64,000 nucleotides of DNA from Adiantum capillus-veneris (Eukaryota; Streptophyta; Polypodiopsida; Polypodiales; Pteridaceae). The notes below the pieces were generated by a model. That model ran no database searches, had not been told where the DNA came from, and saw nothing but the letters and a program-made list of their open reading frames with translations. The position numbers were made by a program, and so were the translations under genes. This document shows, piece by piece, positions 10,127-21,120 of this stretch (position 1 is its first letter; every line of letters begins with the position of its first letter). The stretch lies in contig CM043943.1 of NCBI GenBank assembly GCA_014529385.2, positions 105,870,355 to 105,934,354 on the forward strand, given 5' to 3'.

Positions 10127-11617
10127 TCAACCTATGCCCACTGACTCTTGATGAGCTAGTGCATCCGGCTCTACTGATAGACAAACATCCCGCTGCGGAA
10201 GCCACACAGAGATAGCTCCAAGCTCTACAAATAGTCTACAAGAGCTCATGCACTTCTGCAAGTATCGGTCCAATACCTGCAAATCTCCCCTATGCTCTAT
10301 GCTGAGATCAATCATCGAACAACTAATCAACCCTGCTGCAAATGCTCCCACTGCAGTTGCTATGTCGGGCCTCGAGATCAACATCTCGTACATGAGGACA
10401 CCGAACGTTGATGCAACCCTGGCAACCTCTGCCACCTCCAACTCAGAACTCAACTCATGGCAATCTTGTCCCCTATCATAGAGACCATGGCACTCTGACT
10501 CCGAGCTCTGGAGTGACTCCTCGTGCCCACCACATATCACATGTGTACCAAGAGTATCCGTCTGTCCTGAATCTGCATCAAGCTCTGGCATAAGCATATC
10601 AAGAAATGACTCCACAATAGCCGACATCTCAGCATCCATGTGAGTCATCTCTGTCATCACCTCTGATGACTCATCCTGCTGTGACTCACTAGAGCTATCC
10701 CGCTCTACCTGTGCATCCGTAGACGCAACCTGCACAACAAGGTCACTGCTCTGCACTCCATGCAAAGCATCCTGCAACCCACAAGCAAAAGATACTCGCC
10801 TGCTCTCTCGTTCTCTACCTGGCTGCATGATCACAGAGACAACACCGTCTCTCGCGTGATCCACAAGCAATGGGTAACTTGTACCACTCCTGGCACCTCT
10901 CGCAATCACTAGCAAACCCAAATGCATCACAAATTCTCGCTCTCGTAGCGAAATCTGACATCCACAATCTCTAAGCTGACCAATCGAGATCAAACTCACT
11001 GTCAAATCTGGTACATAGCGCACATGTTGTAACAAGTAAGATGCACCACTCGGTAATGACAGTCTCACATCTTCTGCACCTGCTATCGCATGCACCGATC
11101 CATCGGTCAAACGTACACTGCCAAGCATCCCGCTAGAATAGCTACAAAACCATGCACGATGCAGCGTGACATGAAACATAGCATCTGCGTCTAGCAACCA
11201 CTGCGAAGGGAGTGCACTATCCACATGTATAGCATCTCGTGCATAGCTCGAGGTAAAAGTGACATCCCCGTCACTAGTATACTCCGACACTACATGTGCC
11301 TGAACTGTCAAAGCAACTGAGTCCATGGCATCACTACATACATCTCTGAGACTGCCATGTCTCCTACGATGTCGCATACGACGAAAACAGCGTCGTCTAA
11401 CGTGTCCAGAATGACCACAATGCCAACATGTCATCTGTCGGTGTGCTCGTGAATGTACATGTCTCACACGAGTCCGTGATGACTCAGATCTATCATACAT
11501 ATCATGTAATCTGCGCCAAAGTGCTCTCGAAGTAGTCTCATACATAACAAGAGAATATACAGTTCCGCAAGGTGCAAAGAGAGCGTAGATAGTGCCATCT
11601 CCTCTAGCTCCTGCCAC
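10127..11617 (-). CDS. Internally deleted gag-protease-tail polyprotein of element D
   Basis: 496 codons. Residues 64-77 are a CCHC zinc knuckle (C-x2-C-x4-H-x4-C). 139-150 correspond to the copia protease active site but read W-L-L-D-A-D-A instead of W-x-x-D-S/T-G-A. 170-215 match the usual post-protease region (R-Y-V-P-D-L...S-I-G-Q-L). No integrase follows; instead there is a ~110-residue Ser/Asp/Glu-rich linker with F-L-D-M-L-M at 338-343. Residues 408-429 resemble the copia RT end (L-M-Y...S-R-P-D-I-A-T-A-V-G), then a short RNase H-like tail ending G-I-G. The frame is open across all of it. The gag N-terminus is in the overlapping ORF at 11464-11952. Catalytic competence is unlikely. Confidence 0.8.
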   Translation of the reverse strand: MAGARGDGTIYALFAPCGTVYSLVMYETTSRALWRRLHDMYDRSESSRTRVRHVHSRAHRQMTCWHCGHSGHVRRRCFRRMRHRRRHGSLRDVCSDAMDSVALTVQAHVVSEYTSDGDVTFTSSYARDAIHVDSALPSQWLLDADAMFHVTLHRAWFCSYSSGMLGSVRLTDGSVHAIAGAEDVRLSLPSGASYLLQHVRYVPDLTVSLISIGQLRDCGCQISLREREFVMHLGLLVIARGARSGTSYPLLVDHARDGVVSVIMQPGRERESRRVSFACGLQDALHGVQSSDLVVQVASTDAQVERDSSSESQQDESSEVMTEMTHMDAEMSAIVESFLDMLMPELDADSGQTDTLGTHVICGGHEESLQSSESECHGLYDRGQDCHELSSELEVAEVARVASTFGVLMYEMLISRPDIATAVGAFAAGLISCSMIDLSIEHRGDLQVLDRYLQKCMSSCRLFVELGAISVWLPQRDVCLSVEPDALAHQESVGIG

Positions 11618-11952
11618 TGATCGTCAGACATGTTTGAAGGTCTACCTGCATCACCACTCAATGGTCGATGCAACCCTCGCTGTGTCAATGCATCAAGCAT
11701 ACACTCTCTCCATGCCGCAAAGTCTGACCCATCAAACATGCACATCTGTGAGAGGTCACAATCTGATCGATCACCTGTCTCTACCATGAGCACAATGTAG
11801 CAAACTAGAAAGCAAAACCACCTCACCAACAACACCTGGAAACTGTCTACCAATATGGCCAGAAACACAATGTAAAACCTGTGAGACACACTCCAAAATA
11901 GAGCTCCCGCAATGTCAATACAAGCCTCGCATGCTCTAGTATCACACTGCAA
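11464..11952 (-). pseudogene. Gag N-terminal ORF of element D
   Basis: From an internal methionine near 11787 the protein resembles copia gag N-termini: F-D-G-S-D-F-x-x-W, then D-D-Q-W-x-E-L-E-x-M-A-L-S-T. This homology then continues in the frame of the 496-codon ORF (L-W-R-R-L-H-D-M-Y), in the -1 phase and overlapping by 154 bases. No slippery heptamer is visible in the overlap, so I read this as an indel rather than programmed frameshifting. Residues upstream of the internal methionine look like translated leader. Confidence 0.6.
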
Positions 11953-13433
11953 TCTGTGAGCTAATCACCAAGCCAACACTGTGCGGTATCGATGCATACA
12001 TACGCACAAATCTCCCACCTGCAGAGAACACCGCACGCAAATGTTGAGTGCAACCCGCAATCTCTACCTAGATCACATAAATGATACGCATAAAACTCCT
12101 GGGAAAATTTCGCCAAAGTTTCGACGCACAATGGCTATCAACACAAAATAACCATTGTCCTGCAAGCTCAATAGAATGAGCAATCAATGCGCATCAAACT
12201 ACACTCAATATATATGCATAAGCTCTGCAAAACTATGGCAAACAATGCTCGAGATCACAAGACTCTCCCACCCGAGAGCAAACCACTGTCTCAAGCAAAG
12301 AAAGATACACAACTCCTCACTCTTGCAAGAGTGGATACAAAAAACACAAAACTGTGTACAAACTGACAAAACCTGTCAAAGTGAGAGTAAACACTCGATC
12401 ACAAACTATGGCGAGAATCTGGGAAAAATCCGACAGAATTTCCCCTCAAAACTGAGCAAAAAACTCAAGTACAATCTCTACCATAAACCATAACACTACT
12501 CAATGCCAATGAGTAGAAATGCCAAAATGGCTCCACATTTTCACATACAATGGCAATCCGCACTCAACGTACATCAACGGAGTGACCGCGCATAAGCAAG
12601 CGCCAAAAGATTTGCAATCCGGAAACTTATTCAATGCGAAAACAATGCTCTCAAGAGAGCTCACCGGCACTTGAAAGTGCTCGTCAAAATGCATGTATAA
12701 TGGGCATCAACCATGCGCCATAACCATATGCAAACCATCCAAAAAGACCATGAATCCAAGCACAAAATCACTTCCAAAGTATCCTGTGAAAACAAGTGAA
12801 AGAAGCTCCACCTGTGTGCTCCAAAAAACTGCGTCTCTCAAGAGACCGCCTTGATGGTGTGTAAACGCCTCCGTACTTCGTTGCCCAAGTCTACCAAAAA
12901 ACCCTCAAACCACAAGCTTAACACAAGCTGCAATTGCATCTTCAGCTCAGAATTTATGCACTCAACTTCAAGCATCTCCCGTGCTTCCAAAAGTGCATCA
13001 AATTCGCACACAATGCGACAACAGAAAATCTGGAATTTCTGTATACAGTTAGTCTGAGCTGAATATCAGCAAAACGGTGAGGAATTTGCAAAAAGTTTCT
13101 TCTGCAAAGTTGTAGACCACGTCGAAACGGATCGGCTAGAGGGACAGAATTCTCAGATCTGCATTCTACAAGGAGAAAAACGAATCTGAAAATAGTGCTG
13201 CTACGCACACAGTTTTAGGGCAGCACCTTCACTTACACACAGTCTTCCACACTCCTTTCTGAGCTTCCACAAGAGCATACATCACGCTCAACTGAGCTCA
13301 CAAGCTCCCATTGCATTCTCACAACAAGTCTTCTGCTTTCTTAATCTCTCTAACGTCGAGAGAGGGCATGTTATCGCCTCGAAGCTCTCAAAGTCGTCGT
13401 GCTCTCCGCGGTCACCATAGCTCTGATACCAAT
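11953..13433 (-). other. Non-coding leader of element D
   Basis: About 1.5 kb between the PBS and gag without supported ORFs. It contains TTT-C-GCC-AAA-type motifs (about 12108 and 12424) like those in the leaders of H1 and H2. The PBS (plus strand GCTCTGATACCA) ends against the 5' LTR. Confidence 0.65.
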
Positions 13434-13458
13434 TGAAGGGGATCGGGGAGCACCACAG

Positions 13459-13530
<72 letters not shown>

Positions 13531-13671
13531 AGACACACAACGATGTGGGTGGGGAGACTGTGAAGTGGCAGCTCCCCCTATACAGTATACTCACTATAAG
13601 TATAGGGTAACAGTGGGCGGGCGCCCATGACCTGGGCGACCGGTCAAGGCACACAGGCATTAACCCCAACA
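13434..13671 (-). repeat. 5' LTR of element D
   Basis: The 238-bp copy contains (GA)n at 13462-13527, much longer than in the 3' copy. LTR ends and TSD are intact. Confidence 0.92.
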
Positions 13672-16533
13672 CATGTGACCTGGATAGCATCTATGGGGCT
13701 TGGATAATGTCCTAAATCACTATTTCTAGCAACAAAATATGTCATCCAACCTGTTGCACTCAAACTATTTTTGAGTTGTGGCCTTAGGGGAGTTTTACCT
13801 TATGCTTTACAATTAAATTATTGCCTTAGGGCTATGGTTGCTCTAGCACCTCATCTGGAGGGAGTTGTTGACTACTAAATCACTGTAACATCCAATTTTA
13901 TGAGCTTGAGTGGAAAAATTGAGTTGCTGCCCTATGGAAGATTACCTTGTGCTTTACTATACAACTGCTAGCTTTTTTATGTGGATCACATTGGTTGAAT
14001 TAGAGCTATTTACCATAAATTTAAATATATATTCTTATCCAAAACCCTCCCAGCATCTTGTTTGGGCTACCTTATGGGTACAACCCCCTAATTTATTTCT
14101 TACCTGTTTTTAGTAAAAACCCATTCTTTGGCCTCTTACCTAGGCGGCTTTCGAGTTGATTGATTTTACTAGGTTTTTATCACTCTGTCATGGCACTCAT
14201 ACTGCATCACGACCCCGCTCTGATAAACTCGCGTACTGAAGGGTTGCTCGCCACAGATTCGTTGCCTCCCTCTCATTGAATGAGTCTTACCTGGAAAACC
14301 CATGCTCTGTGGTCTGATTATAAACAAGATTTTTATCTTTTAGACTATTGGAAGAGCTGTTCTTTTGGGTTTTTCTTTAACAAAGGATTAAGAAATGAGA
14401 AACTGGGTACAGTTTTTTACACATCAGTAAAAGATTTTTTTGGCTCCTTGCCTGGTACTGACTGCATACCTACTTAATTTTTTGGCTTATTACTTCTATT
14501 GGGATGGATTAGTTGTTGAACACTGGTTTTTTGGGAGGGCTTCTGTCCTCCTCATTTTTACTCTCTGAAGTAATGGCTCACCATGGAAACTTATGAAAAA
14601 TTGGGGCTTTATGCATTTACTTGATATTGATGGTAAGTAGGATATGGAAAGCCTGTTACATAATGCCCCATGCAAACAACTTGACATAGGGAACATTGGT
14701 ATTACTAATAATGGGAGAACAAGCTGTCATTGGATTTATACTTGTCTTTCCCTTGGCTCTTGGGAGATTATTGTACTTCTGCTCACTAGTTCCATATATC
14801 TTCAAAATTTCAGGTGGTCTAAAATTCTATTGCTCTCTTGACAATGATGACATGTTTTTTACTTTGGCATAGTGAAAGAAAATGATGTTTTTTTTTTGCT
14901 GGCTTCCAGTCCTGCTTACCGAATTTAGTGCAATCTACTTCCCACTGTCTGGTAAAATCTACTGCCTGTTTACTACCCACCAGCTAGTTTTTTTTGTCTT
15001 GGATTTTTGGCATGATCTTGGTATTTCTCTAAACTAGATCTTACTCTCTTGATCTTGGGTATGGTTGGAATTAGTCAGATCTGGCTCTGGTGCTGACTTA
15101 CAGAAAATCTAATCTGGCTTGGATATCTGGCTTAAAACTGGTTTTCTACAATACATCTAGTGATGATACTACCATAAAATAAATTCTAGTGTTTTACTAT
15201 TTAAAAAAGCTTCTGCTTATTTCCTGGTTGCCTGGCTTAGTTCTGGTCTTTATACACCATCTAGTTCTTGGTGATGATAATGCCTTAAAAACCTCACTTG
15301 AATTTTGGCAAAAAATATGATTCTAACTAGTATGGGCATAATGTTACTGTGGCTCTGGTTGATACTTCTCTGGCTTTTACTTTTTCTGAACTGATGGTTC
15401 AACTCTTACTGTAGTTTCAAAGGAAACTCATCATAGGAATGTAATATGAAAAAATTGCATTACCTGCTGCATATTATTGATTAACTTAGTAGCATCAGGT
15501 TTATGTTCGGTTGAATGATAACCCTAGTTAATCTGAGGTTGAAAGCTTGGTGGCACTACTGGTTATGCTACCTAAATGTTATGGGTCACATTCTGGTGGA
15601 CTTTCTTCTTAAACTGACACCGAGTTAACCGAGTTACTTTGGGAAATGACTCAAGATAACAGTTATATAGCTACTCTCAACTGATAATGATAGTTGTTTG
15701 GTCCTAGCTTGTTTTGCTTTGATAGATTACTTCTTAGGATAGCATCATATTAAAATATGATAGTGCTGGGAAAACTTGGAGAATTAACCCAACTGCTACT
15801 GATGATTATTTCGTTTTTGATACTTAAGTATATGTTGTTGGATAAACATGCCTATTACGGATTCTACTAAGATCTGGCGGGATAAGTGATCTACAAATGC
15901 ACTTTCTGGTTTTTACCTAGTCTTTGGTAGGGCTAGCTTGGTCAAATGATAATCCTAGTTGTTTCTGGCTTTGAAGGGCTTGACATCGGAACACATTTTA
16001 AGGATAAAATTACTTAACTAAGCTTTTCTTGCAAACTTTTTACATACAATGATATGGATTAGTCGACATTTTTTACATTAATAGATATTATATAATAAAA
16101 GAGAAGCTAAATATATGAGTAACTCTAGCAAAAATATGATGGAGACTTTAAATATGCACGACAGTAGCTAGTCTAAATTTTTTTATGTTTGACATGGATA
16201 ACAATTGATAGATTCTTTGAAGCCTGCCATATGTAGCCAAGTCTAACATATTTGTTGTCTTGACTATATGGATGCACGTGAGAATTCTATCTTGGCTTAA
16301 AGAGGTTTAGCTTGATGCAATCCGACTTTGGAAACATTTAATGATTCAATTGGGATAGTTTCGATACCTTTGTACAAATTCATTTGGAATGATACTTCAT
16401 TCTTATTATGTTGTACATTTATGATTCAAAGGCTGAGTTGTTTCTGTACTTATCTTTGCCTTGACATCTTTAGCCAGTCGTCGTTTTGAACATCTTGTTC
16501 ATTTGGTGTGTTAACTATTTAAGTTAAACAGCT

Positions 16534-16558
16534 ACACACACACACACACACACACACA
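16534..16558. repeat. (AC)n microsatellite
   Basis: Short AC tract in the non-coding region. Confidence 0.9.
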
Positions 16559-18514
16559 AACAAACCCAATATTCAGACCTTGCTAGAGCTAAGGTTAAAT
16601 AAAAAATATTTTTTCTGGGGTGGGACCTCCCACCCTCCTATCTTCCAATTCCTTATTGTGGGACCTCCCACTCTAGCTACCCTTGTTAAATTCATTTAAT
16701 ACCTTCCCTATTGGGTGTGCCTGCTAGCTACGACTACTAGATGTTCTATTTTCCTTTTTTACCTTCCAACCATGGGGATGATTCTACTAATTTTAAAGAT
16801 CTGTGTGCGCTCCCCTTATTGCACCGCACGGTACTGGCATCACTCTCTCTGTAGGTAGCGCACAACGTTGATGGTTGGGTATTTAATCATGCGGGGCTTC
16901 CCTGCTTGAATCAGAGCTCGTACTTTGGTTTTTCCCTCTACACCTCGTCTGGACTGCTATCGCCATATTGGGCTCCACTTCAGGTAGGTTTCTTGTGCCT
17001 ACTTAGTACATACCTGTTGAGGTTGGTTTAAGTCTGCTGTCAAAGGGATTGTTCCTACTTAGTACTTACTTTATGGATGTTTCCCTGATTGGGGTGTACA
17101 TACTGGTGAGCTTTGTTTCTATTAGTCTATTGCGCGAACATGTATGTATGATTCTTTGTTGTCTATGAGAACGATTTAATCATAAGGGGGATTGACCGTT
17201 CAGAGCTTGCAGAATTGGGATGCATTGTTACTTTGCACCTTCATCTGAGGTCGTCTCATGCTGTAAATCAACACTTGATCATCTGTGGGCAATGATTCAT
17301 GTATGGCTATTGTGGCAGTAATGTCTTGGTCACTATACAAGTAAATGCTGCTTACGCATGATTGGAGGTTTTGCTAGCTATACTCATCTGAGTCATGTTT
17401 TGATTGATGGTGTATCTCTTAGGTATCGTTTTTGTCTTTTGCATTGGCTTGGATGGAGCATTGTTGTCGTTTCTCTATATTCTAGTGATATCCTTGATCA
17501 TGCATACTTTGGATGTTTTGTTGATCATGTTTACTTAGGATGTTATGTTGGGTTGCAAAATTTTGAACTCTCTTGCTTCCACATTCTATTATACACTAAC
17601 TTGACTTGAGGGTTTATGCTTTTAACTCTAAGCTTTTCATTTTTTTTGGTGAGACATCCTAATACTCTTGATTTCCCTTATGTTAAACTTGCTTTAAGTG
17701 GGAGTGTACTCTTTAGAGTGGTAACTCCTGACTTGGGCTGAGCTGTAGTAGATTTCTCCATGACCTGACTGCCGTATCCTTTTGTTGTGCTGGTGTTTTT
17801 TGTAAAATTTAACTCAATACCTGGCATGTACTGGCTGGTTCCTAGTCCTTGGCTTCATAAAGACTGGCCCTTTCTATTTTTACAATATGGTGGTCACTTA
17901 AATTCAAGTTACCCAACTTATTGGGTTGACAGTGGTTTCTTTGTAAATTGTTGGTGACTTTTTCTCACATTGAATCTATGACATTTGTGGGCTTATGTCT
18001 TAACTGGTGGTACGTACCATGGATGGCAGGTGCCTTATCTAATACTTTGGGTTTATTTCTACTACCCTGCTTACACTAGTGATTGGAGTGGTCCTATGTT
18101 GTTATAGTGAAATAGAGGTTTTGCATATACACCTGATGGCATGGTAACACATTAGGATGTCTAGTTGTTTAGGATTCTTACTCTTTTCATACACTAATTT
18201 TTTGTTCAATCATCATTTAACAACTTGTTTAAGTGGTGGGATTTGGAACTTCTTTGGAGTTTGAATTGCTTTGGACCCATGATGGTTAAAAGTTCTTTTA
18301 TTGATTGGAGTGGTGACTCCTAACTTATGGCTTGCTGCAATATGTTGGGAGGAGTGATGACCCCCAAGCATACTTGTAGTTCAGGTTTAAAACTCTCTAA
18401 AGCTTCTCAAGTTTAAAATATTTGGAATTGGTAGCCTTAATCTAAATTCTTAAAAGGAATTAAAATTTTAAAATCTTAACATTTTCATAAGATTAAAAGC
18501 ATGACAATTCTAAA

Positions 18515-18734
18515 ATTTTTGTAAATGGTATAAGTAACAATTTTTTGGAAATGACTTACCATTAGATATCATTCACCAAGCCCAGTGGGCTGGTGACATC
18601 GATAACAAGTGTGGGTGGTATAAGTAACAAATTTTTGTAAATGGTATAAGTAACAATTTTTTGGAAATGACTTACCATTAGATATCATTCACCAAGCCCA
18701 GTGGGCTGGTGACATCGATAACAAGTGTGGGTGG
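18515..18734. repeat. Tandem duplication, 116-bp period
   Basis: 18515-18630 is repeated at 18631-18734 without any difference I can see, up to the end of the second copy (gtgggtgg). Identity implies a recent event. Confidence 0.9.
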
Positions 18735-19038
18735 ATCACGACACCTGTCTTCCAACACTCATAAAGTATGTACTATTGTATTTTTTGGTGTTGATGGTAG
18801 CAGGTAACAGTTCTCCCACTTCTGGCTACTGGGGTCTTGTTGGTGATGTCTTGGGAGTCATCGGGATACTCGTCATTCGGATGAAACTCTCTGCACTATT
18901 TACCTTTGGTTATGTTCTTTTATGATTGTATAATGACTTGGATTATGGTTTATTCAATTTGGAATGTTATTCCTCATTTGTGTCTATGATGGTTCTGTTT
19001 CTCTGGCTCCTATAGTCTTCAACGGGTTCTTATTGTAA

Positions 19039-19135
19039 CACACACACACACAAACACACACAGAGGCGTGCCATGAGAGGCTTGCAGTGTCATCAGTATC
19101 TCTCTCTCTCTCTCTCCCCCCCCCCAAAAAAAGGC
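19039..19135. repeat. Short (AC)n and (TC)nC9A7 tracts
   Basis: An AC tract near 19040-19062 and a TC/C/A compound tract near 19099-19135. The overlapping small ORFs are not supported. Confidence 0.8.
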
Positions 19136-19900
19136 CATTCCTTCACATCTGTTGAAAACGGTGCAGAGATTCCTTGCCACAGTGCTCTCTTTGCATATAT
19201 GAAAGAGAGAGTGCGAGTGAGAGACAACGCGACAGCTTGGGAGCCAAGACTGGCACCTGACGATTCTTGTGAGCAAGAGCGGGATGTAAAAGCGATGGGC
19301 ATTTTGTTCATAACCCGTCATACCATATCCGCAACCTGCACTGCTTCCGGAGCTTTTTTGCAACTAGGATACCTAAGAAGCAGGTATACAACAGAACAAC
19401 ATCGAAAGATGTTGAAGTCTATCACAACTTACAAGAGGATACAGAACAAAGACGGATCTCAAAGAATGTTCCTCTAAGACGAGGATTCTACACAGGTTAT
19501 ACAAAGATTTGGCTACCAATCAACCACAAGCCAACTACAACCACACCAGACCTGCATGAAGATCTCAAGATCTCAACAAGACCTAGAGCAAGGCAACGTC
19601 AACAATGGAGATACAAAGGTTATCAAGAGATTTGAATTTCTAAGTCTTCCAATGGTCCGAGTCAAAATCCACATGCCGACAACCAACAGAGACCTACAAC
19701 AACATCAAAGACTCCTTGCTATAGGCCCAATTGGAGAATCAAACAGATAATGGAATCTTCACAGTTACAGAAGAACCACCCAACCAACGTGAATGCAGAT
19801 TCAAAGAAGATAAAACAGGTATGGCAAAAGAAACATTCAATGCCAACTTGGTCCTTCACTAATCCTCTTTTTGAAGTTACTTCATATACCCTAACCTGCG
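19136..19900. other. Unclassified sequence upstream of the duplicated segment
   Basis: A-rich plus-strand sequence in which one frame gives a Gln/Lys-rich peptide without stops for up to about 65 codons (19556-19950). This hints at decayed retroelement gag or ORF1, but no motif decides it. Confidence 0.35.
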
Positions 19901-19903
19901 GTG

Positions 19904-20817
19904 CAAAAAACACTCTTTGGCATACTCAGAGTTGGACTGCTAAGCCATAAAATGAGCAAATCATTAGTCCCAAAGCTTCATGGCTTGATAAACTCTATGC
20001 TAAGAGTCGTAGTTATTAAGCTTACGCTCAAGCTGAAAGCGTTGAGCATAAATAAAGTCATGTCGCTCATGCTGGTGGATGAGATGAGCATAAGAGTTGA
20101 AGTCTATTAACTTACAAATGGTGGAGTGTCATAGAGTCCAACACTCACGCACAGTGCACAGTAAGCTGAGAGCATATATCCTCGCCAACAAAAATTATTC
20201 TTAAAGGGGTGCCAGCTTGCAAATCCATGTCATATGCTTTTATAGCTACACCATCTTTCTGAAGAACCCCTCAAAATCCTTCTTGCACATCATATTGTTT
20301 TCCATGCATTTTGTGTATGCATAAATAGGATATCCCATCATTGGACATATGCATTAGACACTCTTTTTTTGCTTCCACCTATGCACCTTGAGTGGACTAC
20401 AACAGGAAAACCAATGTTCCATCATGCTACCCTCTCATATTTGCTAGCTTTTTAATTCCATATCTATCAGCAAAGAATCCCTTGAGTACTTTATTAATAT
20501 TTCCCATGCTAATAAGTACTCCAATAATGCGCGTATCCCAAAGGCACTTTTTTTCCCTTTGGTCATCCAGGTATTAGACCCTAATTTAGAACCTCATTAT
20601 TCTACTTCCCTTATGCATACTTTTCATGAATAAATAGCAGCCTCATCATTATGCTATTACAACGGAAAAATGCAACATCATCTCTCACATCAGACATATT
20701 CGGACCAATGAAGATGTTGTAGCAAATTGAACCTCATCAATAAATTTAACAACAAATGAAGACGATCATCCCATCAAAAACCAATCAAAACCTTCCACAA
20801 CCTCCACGGACACTTTT
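19904..20817 (+). repeat. Duplicated segment, copy 1
   Basis: Matches 21121-22045 at roughly 97% by eye over more than 900 bases (single-base changes plus a small insertion in copy 2 near 21777). Both copies end at CCTCCACGGACAC; copy 1 then continues into the 3' end of gypsy-type element B. The sequence is non-coding as far as I can tell. Confidence 0.85.
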
Positions 20818-20858
20818 CAATATGCCCGAGGACGGGCACTAAAATCAGAAGGGAGAAT
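20815..20858 (+). mobile_element. 3' internal end of gypsy-type element B (+)
   Basis: Holds the hairpin TGCCCG-AGGA-CGGGCA (20823-20838) and a PPT (AGAAGGGAGAA) ending at 20858. The CGAGGACG core followed by a purine tract is typical of the end of plant Ty3/gypsy elements. The same stretch occurs on the minus strand at 27122-27160. Confidence 0.7.
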
Positions 20859-21117
20859 GTTAACTGAGTTAACGTGAGTTAACAAAAGCTGCTAAAGATC
20901 AAAGACGTACGGATGCACATTGAAGATCAACAAGAAGAAGCAGTAAAGATTAAAGTTACACATTTTTCACGTTTTCCCAAAATGGTCACGTATTGTAAAT
21001 TCCCGATTTATTTCAAGCCATTGTAATATTTCAACGTGTTACAGGCTCAACGGGAGTACCGAGCTGTAAAGAACAGGTCAGTTAGTGTGCCTAGGTGGCA
21101 GATTTAGTAAGTCGCCA
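20859..21117 (+). repeat. Truncated LTR of element B (+)
   Basis: Starts TGTTAAC with three spaced GTTAAC motifs. It matches the reverse complement of 26874-27121 and then stops before the TATA box seen in the minus-strand copy. It is followed directly by copy 2 of the duplicated segment. Confidence 0.75.
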
Positions 21118-21120
21118 GGG

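Larger units (their letters stand above)
9856..13671 (-). mobile_element. Copia element D, complete, non-autonomous
   Basis: LTRs of 196 bp (9856-10051) and 238 bp (13434-13671) start TGTTGGGGTTAA and end CCCCTTCA on the minus strand. The 5-bp TSD catgt flanks the element (9851-9855 and 13672-13676). The PBS complementary to initiator-Met tRNA lies just inside the 5' LTR (about 13420-13433), and the PPT (AAGTGGGAGAT) abuts the 3' LTR. Between are a ~1.5-kb leader, a short gag ORF and a 496-codon ORF with zinc knuckle, protease-like domain, acidic linker and RT/RNase H remnant. Integrase and most RT are missing, so mobility would depend on another element. Confidence 0.92.
13677..19018. other. 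AT-rich region without supported gene
   Basis: About 5.3 kb with no coding homology; the longest ORF is 83 codons. Noted: (AC)n at 16534-16558, a duplicated phrase (TGGGACCTCCCAC) near 16620 and 16659, and a TATTTAA box followed by a CAG/GTAGGT splice-donor-like site (16890-16990). That pair could be a short 5' exon of a host gene, but no protein supports it. The region could also hold decayed LTR elements I cannot name. Confidence 0.4.

Noticed and set aside
11464-11617. Programmed -1 frameshift between the gag ORF and the 496-codon ORF of element D
   Set aside because: The phase would fit, but I find no X-XXY-YYZ slippery heptamer in the 154-base overlap. A simple indel explains it.
14195-14235. 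GCTCTGATA resembling a PBS, suggesting another minus-strand LTR element
   Set aside because: The following bases do not give a clean CCA/LTR start, and no paired LTR or PPT was found.
16885-16995. Possible host gene promoter and first exon (TATTTAA, CAG/GTAGGT)
   Set aside because: No downstream exon with protein homology or consistent codon use; such short signals occur by chance.
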